A stretch of DNA of 56,859 bases from Synergistes sp. Its GTDB lineage: Bacteria > Synergistota > Synergistia > Synergistales > Synergistaceae. Position numbers and translations under genes: made by a program. Below the pieces are notes generated by a model. It had not been told where the DNA came from. It did not search any database and saw only the letters and a list, made by a program, of their open reading frames with translations. The stretch covers positions 1 through 56,859 of the forward strand of contig JAFYJW010000047.1 of the NCBI GenBank assembly GCA_017537925.1. Reading direction: 5' to 3'. Below are positions 51,501 through 56,859 of this stretch, piece after piece (the stretch's first letter is position 1; every line of letters starts with the position of its first letter).

Positions 51501-51853
51501 GCGAAGAAGAAACCTCCGGGTCATCGCAGGCAGCAGGCGTTGAGAATGAAGTGAAGGATTCGGGCGCTGCGGCAACAGTGACAAATGACGAAAGTGATAA
51601 TGCCGGCAGCCAGCCGGTCAAAGAAGAAATCTCTTCCGGAAAACAGGAAGACGTGGTGCCGGGGAGAATCGTCGGCACTAACGTCAGGCTTCGCAACGAA
51701 CCCTCGCTCCAGGGCTATCAAAAGGCTCTGCTTTCCAACGTAGACGTGACCGTGTTCAAAAACAAAAAAACGGAGCGTGACGGACACACATGGTACTACG
51801 TCGAGACTGAGAAAGGCAGCGGCTGGGTTTCCGGACAGTTCCTCTCATTTTGA
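48518..51853 (+). CDS. giant coiled/membrane protein with C-terminal SH3 module
   Basis: A 1111-residue protein, AT-richer than its neighbours. Order: a charged N-terminus; a Gly/Ala-rich amphipathic patch (~145-185, with GMGFGVGG and AGAINMATGAGHMAVNAVG); helical repeats (~370-670) in which a [VI]xYDDxxS[IL] motif recurs with alternating spacing of about 52 and 75 residues; several hydrophobic segments (~676-705, 766-832, 852-880). A low-complexity acidic linker of four tandem ~39-residue repeats (~885-1040) follows, then an SH3b-type module (~1046-1111). The SH3 end probably lies outside the membrane and may bind the cell wall. The ATG at 48518 has AGAAGG upstream. No family recognised; it could be a sensor linking envelope and cytoplasm. 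Confidence 0.8.
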   Translation: MSNINEDRQEKIYIEVLGERRILSSGLVFYNEYRKKYAQMAEEAVCKFKVYFDEYSSLGNLVNNASKDMWKCVYPAIEESVRLLIQEGIFDIDGTKFYKDNERKLGYWKTAYDKVKAKHDAIDEREAELDRYRVERRENRDRAVGMGFGVGGYVEAQMKAGAINMATGAGHMAVNAVGKVFSSMAASNDKNEIFHDPGTKKMLLSGVYWSVFECCGVLLSYLDRYDKDDEGAWREYKQCVDSQEKTLRIINNVQKIEDVSRRKNALVDALLEYPYHDEWYKYVLATFGDSDGSLEKTADFFGISVIHDEKASLMCNFIDHLDIDISSEEAALKTKNAIEGYRDKIKYGGDLSEIEKFVEIEKALAEFRIAPILSKVNYDDTASIEAAIKSISAYIKVVADPHNDKLRDAWKSLRFKQEGVKLKSIIESVNYDDIDSLAEKGENMCASIDKLRNDFFKSIENIGSRLCLFDDGTAENYAAGLKEGWDSLESHIESKKIVELIKGANDLSSIELAKKKVSVFPRKTAGSYIGNLHKEWKRVRLEQESAKIQTLIDSIDYNDLESISDSKKIFAESIKNTNDAFLASIEDIGNILTLRDAEETRNFKRDLCNKWNETKNELERKKIEEIISHVDERDVSSLENTQKAILPFSDEAAREYREKLQGITNALKFEGEHKKAIKTAIIMTRLSIALLLLIIIGSYCFTISTNESIFPKKGQIFSVPLIVQGHELVEAPKYIDGVKNGLCVFGRSFGDTVVVAFQNYIDGFDGGWIWKICWATIGLVWVILKQLVAVIPRYFISVFTLLFQKAKIGYYPGFIFASALPFILLSMLSMIGRKCEIQNEKTLKRAVQTVKRLPRIIIFLLVFAALSALFMFVLENNSLFSAKTSQTTSVENEVKDSGAAATVTNGESDNVGHQPDKEESSGSSQAAGIESEVKDSNTEASGSANNESDNVGSQQDKEEVTESSQAASVENEDKESGSAATGAADSEYDADNWPGEEETSGSSQAAGVENEVKDSGAAATVTNDESDNAGSQPVKEEISSGKQEDVVPGRIVGTNVRLRNEPSLQGYQKALLSNVDVTVFKNKKTERDGHTWYYVETEKGSGWVSGQFLSF
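51170..51640 (+). repeat. coding minisatellite, four units of 117-120 bp
   Basis: Units begin at 51170, 51287, 51407 and 51524, each encoding SSQAA-type starts followed by an acidic Glu/Asp/Ser stretch. The first and fourth are almost identical at DNA level. Lengths are multiples of three, so copy number can vary without frameshift. A single diverged unit occurs in the SH3 gene at 52782-53546. Confidence 0.85.
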
Positions 51854-51875
51854 GTCAGACATCGGGCCTGCGGTA

Positions 51876-51936
51876 TCGATTTTGCCAGGCGGTTCGGAGA
51901 ATCAACTGCCCCGGAGCTGCGGCGGTTGTTTTGGGG
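51876..51936 (+). repeat. 3' repeat after the giant SH3 gene
   Basis: Related to 53549-53620 and 46661-46724. It contains a GC-rich inverted segment that might act as a terminator, but the T-run is short. It extends the homology of the SH3 coding end past the stop codon, showing the duplicated unit included non-coding DNA. Confidence 0.6.
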
Positions 51937-52046
51937 TTCACTTCTTAGTTTTTACAGCCCGTTCCGCCATCCATTTTTATATTTATTCTTGATAAGGTTT
52001 TTTAAAGAGTTCCGCTGAAGATTTGAAGACTTATCAGAGAGGATGA

Positions 52047-52751
52047 ATGATGATGAAAAACTTAAAAAGCTACGTTGCTGCTGCATTCTTTATAATAATG
52101 TCTATTACCGGCATAGCCGGTGCCGCCGAGCTTTACGACACAAAAAACGGCAAGACGCCGATTTACAGCGCACCGGACGTTAATAGTACTGTATGCGGCA
52201 CCGCCGGCACTGGCGCTCCGCTTATCAACATAGGCGGCCCCGAAATCAAAAAAGCCGGGCGCAGCTACGTCTACATCCTGACGAAAGACGGCAAAAACGG
52301 CTGGGCTGAGATGTCTGCACTTAAAAACGGCAGAAGCATAAAGGGTGGGGATCTCGCCGAATACGTCAACAACAGGTTCGGCTATGCGATAAAGATTCCC
52401 AGAAGCTTCAAATCATCCGGGGCAGCCGGCAACAACGACGGCCGCACTTTCACGCGCGGCGCGGTAGAAATAATCGTGTATGGCTCCTATTATATGATGA
52501 CATTTGACTGGAGCCTTAAGGACAAGGCTATGGAAACACAGAAGGACTTCAGCGCCACCGACGTTTGCGTGATAACCGACAGTTGGTATCTGCTGCGCGG
52601 CAAACGCGGTGGGAAGACCGTCTGGGAGAAGTGCTATTACATTGAAGACGGCGAACATGACATAACAGTGCAGATCAGCTATCCCTCAGACAGGGAGAAA
52701 GAGAACAGGGCGATCGCCGGAATGGTATTGGCTACCCTCAGGGGCCTTTAA
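52047..52751 (+). CDS. secreted protein with SH3-like N-terminal domain
   Basis: A 234-residue protein with a signal peptide (to about residue 27, AGAAE). Residues ~28-95 form a bacterial SH3-like domain (IYSAPDVNSTVCGTAGTGAPL and GWAEMSALKNG); ~100-230 resemble a small globular domain of unknown fold, with FGYAIKIPRSF near its start. Several in-frame ATGs (52047, 52050, 52053) follow AGAGG and any may be used. It may be a periplasmic partner of the membrane proteins around it. Confidence 0.78.
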   Translation: MMMKNLKSYVAAAFFIIMSITGIAGAAELYDTKNGKTPIYSAPDVNSTVCGTAGTGAPLINIGGPEIKKAGRSYVYILTKDGKNGWAEMSALKNGRSIKGGDLAEYVNNRFGYAIKIPRSFKSSGAAGNNDGRTFTRGAVEIIVYGSYYMMTFDWSLKDKAMETQKDFSATDVCVITDSWYLLRGKRGGKTVWEKCYYIEDGEHDITVQISYPSDREKENRAIAGMVLATLRGL

Positions 52752-52781
52752 CACGGCAAATATATTGAGGAGGTAAAAAAT

Positions 52782-53546
52782 ATGGCAGACGACAAAGTTA
52801 ACGGAAGCAATATGCCAAATATGCCAAAGAATGGGAAAGCTATAGCTCTGTTAGTTGTTGCTTTCATCGTGTCGGCGGCTTGCAGTATAAAACTGTACAA
52901 TGATGGCTATACCGGAGTGTTTGGAGTAATTCTCCTAAGTATTTTAGGCACAGCCGGAGCCGCCGCCGGCGGATGGCTCGGAAATCTTTTCTGTAAGGCA
53001 TTTCGCCCTGATTATGTCTTGACTTCTGGAGTTGGAGGCATGGTAAAGGCGAAGCTATTCTGGTTCTGCGGACCGCAGCTGATTGGCTTTTTTCTCGGAA
53101 TGTTCCTTTGTATGGGCATGGTGGACAAGTTCGTCAAAAAACATCCCTCGCCGGAAGAACAGCATCCGCCGGTAGCTATGTCACAGACGTACGATAACAG
53201 TTCTTATACGGATACGAACAAAAATTCTTCGCAGGCAGCAAAAGCTGAAAACGAAGATGAGGCCTCTGGTATGTCTGAGACAGAATTCGCAGATGATAGT
53301 TGGCCCGGAGAAGAAGCAACCTCTTCCAGGGAAGAAGCAGACGTGGTGCGTGGAAGAGTCATCGGTACCAACGTCAGACTTCGCAGCGAACCTTCGCTTG
53401 ACGGCAAACAACTGGCGCTGCTTTCCAATGTAGACGTAACAGTGTTCAAAAACAAAAGAGTACAGCGTGATGGACACGTATGGTATTACGTCGATACCGG
53501 AAAAGGAAGTGGCTGGATGTCTGGACAATTCCTCGCATGTGAGTGA
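52782..53546 (+). CDS. membrane protein with the shared acidic linker and SH3 module
   Basis: A 254-residue protein. Two to three hydrophobic segments (~20-45, 48-65 and ~85-115) are followed by one acidic linker unit (~140-185) and a C-terminal SH3 module (from ~186) nearly identical in layout to that of the 1111-residue protein (RGRVIGTNVRLRSEPSL against PGRIVGTNVRLRNEPSL). It thus has the same output end on a different membrane anchor. The RBS GAGGAGG precedes the ATG; it lies 30 nt after the secreted SH3-like gene, so they form an operon. Confidence 0.8.
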   Translation: MADDKVNGSNMPNMPKNGKAIALLVVAFIVSAACSIKLYNDGYTGVFGVILLSILGTAGAAAGGWLGNLFCKAFRPDYVLTSGVGGMVKAKLFWFCGPQLIGFFLGMFLCMGMVDKFVKKHPSPEEQHPPVAMSQTYDNSSYTDTNKNSSQAAKAENEDEASGMSETEFADDSWPGEEATSSREEADVVRGRVIGTNVRLRSEPSLDGKQLALLSNVDVTVFKNKRVQRDGHVWYYVDTGKGSGWMSGQFLACE

Positions 53547-53548
53547 GA

Positions 53549-53620
53549 CGCCAGGCCTGTGGTGTCGTTTTAGTCCGGCAGTCCGGGGAATCGGCCGCTT
53601 CGGCAGCCGCGGCGGCCGAT
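53549..53620 (+). repeat. 3' repeat after the second SH3 gene
   Basis: Matches 51876-51936 in outline (GGCCTGTGGTGTCG, GGGGAATCGGCC, GCAGCCGCGGCGG). It contains an AATCGGCCGC/GCGGCCGATT inverted pair that can form a hairpin. The rest of the 318-nt gap to the next gene holds no ORF of note until the duplicated upstream region. Confidence 0.6.
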
Positions 53621-53765
53621 TATTATATAAAACCATATCTGAAGGCATGACAACGGCGGGCGGGGCTTCACGTCCGCAGCTGTCTTTGCGCCTCAGCTGC
53701 TTACGAGATCAGCACCATGAGCGCTTCGGCGTTAGAGCTTAAATGCGGCCTTTTTCTGGTCACTA

Positions 53766-53808
53766 TTTGAGAATGACACTTTCTGTCTATATCACACACT
53801 ATGATTAA
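53766..53808 (+). repeat. duplicated upstream region of the GTPase genes, copy 2
   Basis: Partner of 46998-47040, ending 56 nt before the intact GTPase ATG. Conservation of this stretch while the following ~50 nt differ suggests it is functional, for example as a promoter or operator read by the same factor. Confidence 0.7.
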
Positions 53809-53864
53809 AACAACGATATCGATAAGAGCGGTTTTTATCGAACATTTCAAAGGAGGATCATGTT

Positions 53865-54962
53865 ATGGCAGAAAGTGAAAACGAAGCGGCAGTGGTGGAA
53901 ATAGAGACCGACATGGACGAGGATCTTGCTGAAGATAACGAAGAAATTGCCTGGAATGACGAAGAAAAGCAGGGTGAAGAGAGAAAAAGCATATACGTGC
54001 TTCTCGAAGAGTCAATAATGGCTTCGGATTTAGATCTGGGCGAGAAGAATAAACGTTTGTCGCGCCTGATTCGGATACGGGAAAAGAAAGTGAACATCAT
54101 GCTGGCCGGAGCGACGGGGAGCGGAAAAAGTTCCACGGTGAACGCCCTGTTTAATATGGACGTTGCCGAAGTCGGCGTCGGCGTGGATCCGGAAACAGAC
54201 TCTATAACAAGTTACGTTCTGGATAATCTGACTATCTGGGATACTCCCGGACTTGGGGACGGAGCAAAAAGCGACGAAAAATACAACACTATGCTCGTAA
54301 AGAAGCTCAGCGAGACAGATGAAAACGGAGATCCGCTGATAGATATGGTGCTCGTTGTTTTGGACGCGTCGTCAAAAGACCTTGGGACTTCCTTTGATCT
54401 GATCAACAAAGTCCTTATCCCCTGCCTTGGCGAAGATAAGCACGGGCGGATACTGATAGGGTTAAATCAGGCCGATATGGCGATGAAGGGAAAACACTGG
54501 GACTTCGAAAAGAACGAGCCGGATGAAGTGCTCCTGGAATACCTGAAAAAGAAAGCGGAATCCGTGGAGAAAAGAATCTATGAAACGACAGGGCTTACGA
54601 TAAAACCGGTATATTACTGCGCCGGTTATAAAGAGGAAGGCGGAGAACAGTGCAAGCCGTATAACCTTACGAAACTTTTTTACTACATAATAAAGTCGAT
54701 ACCGAAAGAAAAAAGGCTTGCGCTGGCAGACAACATCAATCCTGACAATGATATGTGGCTGCATGATGATAAAGAGGCGGATTATAAGGAAGAAGTAAAA
54801 AGAGGATTTTTCGATACCATTAGTGATTTCATTGGAGAAGGAGCTGAGGCATGCGGTGATTTCGGCGAAGAAATACTTGGCCTGCCCGGAAGGATAGCAG
54901 GCGCTCTGATTGGCGCCGCGATAGGCGCGGTAGTAGGATTTTTTGAAGGTATATTCGGATAA
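53865..54962 (+). CDS. YfjP-like GTPase with glycine-zipper tail
   Basis: A 365-residue Era/dynamin-superfamily-like GTPase. An acidic N-terminal region (~1-40) is followed by the G domain: G1 GATGSGKSS (82-90), G3 DTPGLGDG (126-133), G4 LNQAD (a NQxD variant of NKxD) and a G5-like CAG. The C-terminus (~310-365) is an amphipathic stretch with alternating Gly (GRIAGALIGAAIGAVVG), likely to insert into or deform membranes. The RBS AAGGAGG precedes the ATG. It has a degenerate paralogue 6.8 kb upstream with a matching upstream region. Role unknown; membrane remodelling, stress or defence are possible. Confidence 0.83.
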   Translation: MAESENEAAVVEIETDMDEDLAEDNEEIAWNDEEKQGEERKSIYVLLEESIMASDLDLGEKNKRLSRLIRIREKKVNIMLAGATGSGKSSTVNALFNMDVAEVGVGVDPETDSITSYVLDNLTIWDTPGLGDGAKSDEKYNTMLVKKLSETDENGDPLIDMVLVVLDASSKDLGTSFDLINKVLIPCLGEDKHGRILIGLNQADMAMKGKHWDFEKNEPDEVLLEYLKKKAESVEKRIYETTGLTIKPVYYCAGYKEEGGEQCKPYNLTKLFYYIIKSIPKEKRLALADNINPDNDMWLHDDKEADYKEEVKRGFFDTISDFIGEGAEACGDFGEEILGLPGRIAGALIGAAIGAVVGFFEGIFG

Positions 54963-55335
54963 GGTGTAATAACTCATTTAAGCTAAGCGCGGGCCTTTCG
55001 CAGCAAAAAATGATGCCCTGCAGACGGCTGAAACCGAAGAAACGCAGTGAGGATCCTTCTGTTGAAAGGCCCGAAAAGTTGAAAAACTAAAAACCGAATA
55101 TAACTTCGGGTATCTTGATACAGGCACCTTAATTTGACGCAGTGTACTGCTATCATAAAAAGATAGATTAGCAAGACAGAAAAAAGAGAATCTGTGCCGT
55201 TATGCGTATAAAAGCATAAAGGATTTTTTGCGGCAGCATGGTCGGAATATCGCGGCGATCCAGACTGCAGCCCGTTGGCAATGTCGGCGAAAGCATTTAT
55301 GAACTTTACAAAACTAAAATGGGGAACGAAAAAGA
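54963..55335. other. gene-free stretch with a long-range inverted pair
   Basis: A 10-bp perfect inverted pair (54990-54999 with 55064-55073) could close a structured RNA of about 85 nt. No T-run terminator directly follows. I see no gene on either strand. Confidence 0.35.
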
Positions 55336-55521
55336 GTGACAAAAGAAGAATTAAAAAAGATAGAAGCAGAGGCGGAAAAAATTAGAAAAATCGTCGGTAA
55401 GTCTCCGCCGCCGGACCCGCTCCCGCCCACGGAGGTTGAATCGCGCCGGGGAAATCTGAATAAGAGTATGAAAAAATTTGGAAAGCTTTACAGAGCTAAA
55501 ATGTTGAGTGATAAAAAATGA
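55336..55521 (+). CDS. small basic protein, doubtful
   Basis: A 61-residue charged protein with a helical Lys/Glu-rich N-terminus, a Pro-rich middle (PPPDPLPP) and a basic C-terminus. GTG start, GGGG-type RBS at loose spacing. Such compact charged peptides are common in accessory regions. No homology recognised. Confidence 0.4.
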   Translation: MTKEELKKIEAEAEKIRKIVGKSPPPDPLPPTEVESRRGNLNKSMKKFGKLYRAKMLSDKK

Positions 55522-55524
55522 AGA

Positions 55525-55567
55525 AAAGCCTCTCGAATCGAAGTTAATGCCGATTCCGGGAGGCTTT
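55525..55567 (+). terminator. hairpin after the small basic gene
   Basis: Arms 55525-55540 and 55551-55567 pair with a small bulge; the T-run afterwards is poor, so termination strength is uncertain. Confidence 0.5.
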
Positions 55568-55682
55568 GCTCTTGCCAATGGGTTTATACGTTTTTATACT
55601 TAGAGGGTACGAACATTATCGCAAATTATTTTAAGTGAACTGTCAACAAGTGTTACATCATAAATTATGAGGGGGTATAAGA

Positions 55683-56099
55683 ATGTTTTTGCATCAATTG
55701 AGCAACGATAATAAAATCAGATTCTGGGATCTTGCCAACCATATGATGCGCACCGATGGAAAGGTAACCAAAGAAGAAGAGAACATGCTTGACCAGTACA
55801 AGCAGGAAATGCAGATGGACTTCGATTATAACGGAGCTGTCAATATTGACGAAACTATATCTGCGTTGGCAAAGGAAGACAAATTTACAAAGAGATGTAT
55901 TTATTTTGAACTTTTTGGTCTTGCTTATGCCGATGCGAAATATGATATGACCGAACGGGCTGAAATGGAGAAAATGCAAAGACTTTTCGGCATCACCGAT
56001 GAAGAGTCAAAAGAAATAGAAGAGTATGCGGAGCAAAGCATAAATTTATATGAAAAGCTAATGGAGATATATGCTAATTTAACTAAGCTATTATTATAA
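55683..56099 (+). CDS. TerB-like protein
   Basis: A 138-residue all-helical protein. The N-terminal MMRTDGKVTKEEENMLDQY (residues ~20-38) and the second acidic loop YADAKYDMTERAEM fit the TerB/tellurite-resistance fold, which is related to metal-binding helical repeats. TerB-like domains are often found with membrane-linked stress or defence genes. The RBS GAGGGGG precedes the ATG by 6 nt. It is followed by an unknown gene in the same direction, 34 nt away. Confidence 0.75.
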   Translation: MFLHQLSNDNKIRFWDLANHMMRTDGKVTKEEENMLDQYKQEMQMDFDYNGAVNIDETISALAKEDKFTKRCIYFELFGLAYADAKYDMTERAEMEKMQRLFGITDEESKEIEEYAEQSINLYEKLMEIYANLTKLLL

Positions 56100-56133
56100 A
56101 CAAAAAAATAATATTGTAACAGGAGCAATGCAA

Positions 56134-56721
56134 ATGGATATCGGGGAACTCAGAAGACGCAGGCTCGAAAACAGGCAAACTTATGACGCCGCTTTAAGAA
56201 ACCTTGAAAAAATCAGGGATGAGACAGCTCGTGTTATCGATGTAACATCTAATGCTAAAAAGATACTTAATGAAATAGACGCAGAGTTTGAGAGTCAGAC
56301 GGGCTTGAACTCAACAGATATGGCTTTTCTGTTCTTTGCAACCGCCTTGCAATGTGTAAGACAGTACTGGCTGTCAAATGACAGATATCGTTTTAAGAGC
56401 GACCAGGCATCCAGTAAATTCATAAAAAAATACGCTCCGGTATCACTGACTGGCCCCGTACCATACGATGCCTTCAAGAAAGCAGATGGTTGGCAGGATA
56501 GTTCCGGAATATCCGGCATTAATCACAGATATACCACACTGGGGCATGACCCGCTTTTGGGCTGGGTTTTCGGTACAGCAAATATTCTTACAGAGACAGT
56601 GACCAAAAAAAACATATTATTGGAAAGCTATGACGCAAAACTCCTCGGCGGCGAATATAGAATTGCCGGTAACACAAATATCGGGACAATATTTAACGGA
56701 TGTTATCATATTGTTATTTGA
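56134..56721 (+). pseudogene. unknown gene truncated by an IS element
   Basis: A 195-residue open frame in which the reading ends on a TGA formed at the junction with IS sequence. The N-terminal third is a coiled-coil-like helix (MDIGELRRRRLENRQTYD...); the rest contains a LGHDPLLGWVFGTANILTE block that looks like a conserved core. I do not recognise the family. The protein probably continues beyond the element in the intact allele. The ATG at 56134 has AGGAG at 8 nt; one two codons earlier is too close to it. It is presumably cotranscribed with the TerB-like gene. Confidence 0.65.
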
Positions 56722-56767
56722 GAGTGTGAAAGTTTTTCTGTAAAAGAGGGAAAAGCAGTTCCTTAAA

Positions 56768-56802
56768 GGTCTCCTGTGGTATACACTAAAACACAGGAGG
56801 CC
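56768..56802 (+). promoter_or_regulatory. hairpin hiding the transposase ribosome-binding site
   Basis: 56768-56778 pairs with 56792-56802 (11 bp, one wobble) across a 13-nt loop. The AGGAGG site (56795-56800) is in the right arm. Transcripts entering from outside would fold this hairpin and block translation of the transposase, as known for other insertion sequences. Confidence 0.65.
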
Positions 56803-56809
56803 TTTTAAA

Positions 56810-56859
56810 ATGGCAAAGAGAGAGAAGAAACCCGTTCACAAAGTAGTAATGACAGAAGG
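56810..56859 (+). CDS. IS256-family transposase, first 17 residues
   Basis: The frame starts at ATG 56810 (AGGAGG with 9-nt spacing) and runs off the window. The sequence MAKREKKPVHKVVMTEG matches the usual start of mutator/IS256-type DDE transposases from memory. Confidence 0.75.
   Translation, partial: MAKREKKPVHKVVMTE

Larger units (their letters stand above)
56722..56859 (+). mobile_element. left end of an IS256-family insertion sequence (continues past window)
   Basis: The stretch begins with GAGAGTGTGAAAGTTTTTCTGTAAAAG, which looks like the terminal inverted repeat of an IS256-type element. It is followed by a short leader, a hairpin over the RBS and the start of a transposase. The exact left boundary (56719-56723) is a guess because the right end and target duplication lie outside the window. 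Confidence 0.7.

Noticed and set aside
54983-55342. A 119-codon minus-strand ORF after the GTPase
   Set aside because: Composition unlike real proteins here, no RBS, and it covers the inverted-repeat region; looks like chance.
1-56859. CRISPR array or toxin-antitoxin pair
   Set aside because: No regularly spaced direct repeats with unique spacers; the only tandem repeats are the coding minisatellite at 51170-51640. The XRE gene at 48085 has no small toxin partner beside it.

Overview
The window looks like chromosomal DNA of an anaerobic, diderm (outer-membrane) bacterium. The evidence is an RND efflux pump with an outer-membrane lipoprotein partner, an Rnf complex in the order rnfCDGEAB, superoxide reductase, TRAP transport and corrinoid methyl transfer. 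My best guess is a member of the Synergistota, such as a Cloacibacillus/Synergistes relative; this comes from gene content and style, not from a search. Core genes are moderately GC-rich, while the last 9 kb is patchier and locally AT-rich.

Layout. 1-2.3 kb: end of an RND efflux operon. 2.5-7.6 kb: complete Rnf ferredoxin:NAD+ oxidoreductase operon. 7.7-18.4 kb: a large BTAD/AAA/TPR regulator divergent from a six-gene corrinoid methyltransferase operon. This operon holds a corrinoid protein, an MtmB homologue without a pyrrolysine codon, a UroD-type methyltransferase, an NhaC-type antiporter, a reductive activator and a MetH-activation-like protein. 18.8-22.1 kb: TRAP operon dctPQM on the minus strand. 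22.3-23.4 kb: a short chromate-transporter pair. 24.4-31.4 kb: the replication block (DnaA boxes, dnaA, dnaN, recF, mnmG, a DUF721/DciA-like gene), with further perfect DnaA boxes at 26.6 and 32.1-32.2 kb. 31.5-42.7 kb: housekeeping and small genes (superoxide reductase, cupin, mntP, AI-2E-type permease, ftsZ, IMPACT, HIT, SYLF, mscL, YciH/SUI1 and others). 42.9-45.5 kb: a metY-metX methionine operon behind a Met-codon leader peptide with terminator/antiterminator structures. 45.6-56.9 kb: an accessory region with WYL and XRE regulators, two paralogous GTPases (one with destroyed G motifs), a 1111-residue coiled/membrane/SH3 protein, two more secreted or membrane proteins (one sharing that SH3 module), a TerB-like gene and an unknown gene cut off by an IS256-type element at the right edge.

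How it may work together. The methyltransferase operon probably moves a methyl group from an unidentified methylated compound to a corrinoid protein, and from there to a C1 carrier, with the activator repairing oxidised corrinoid. Rnf and the antiporter would couple this to ion gradients. The two strongest leads for something undescribed are this pyrrolysine-independent MtmB system and the methionine leader-peptide attenuator. The GTPase/SH3/TerB island is a third candidate, possibly for envelope stress or defence.
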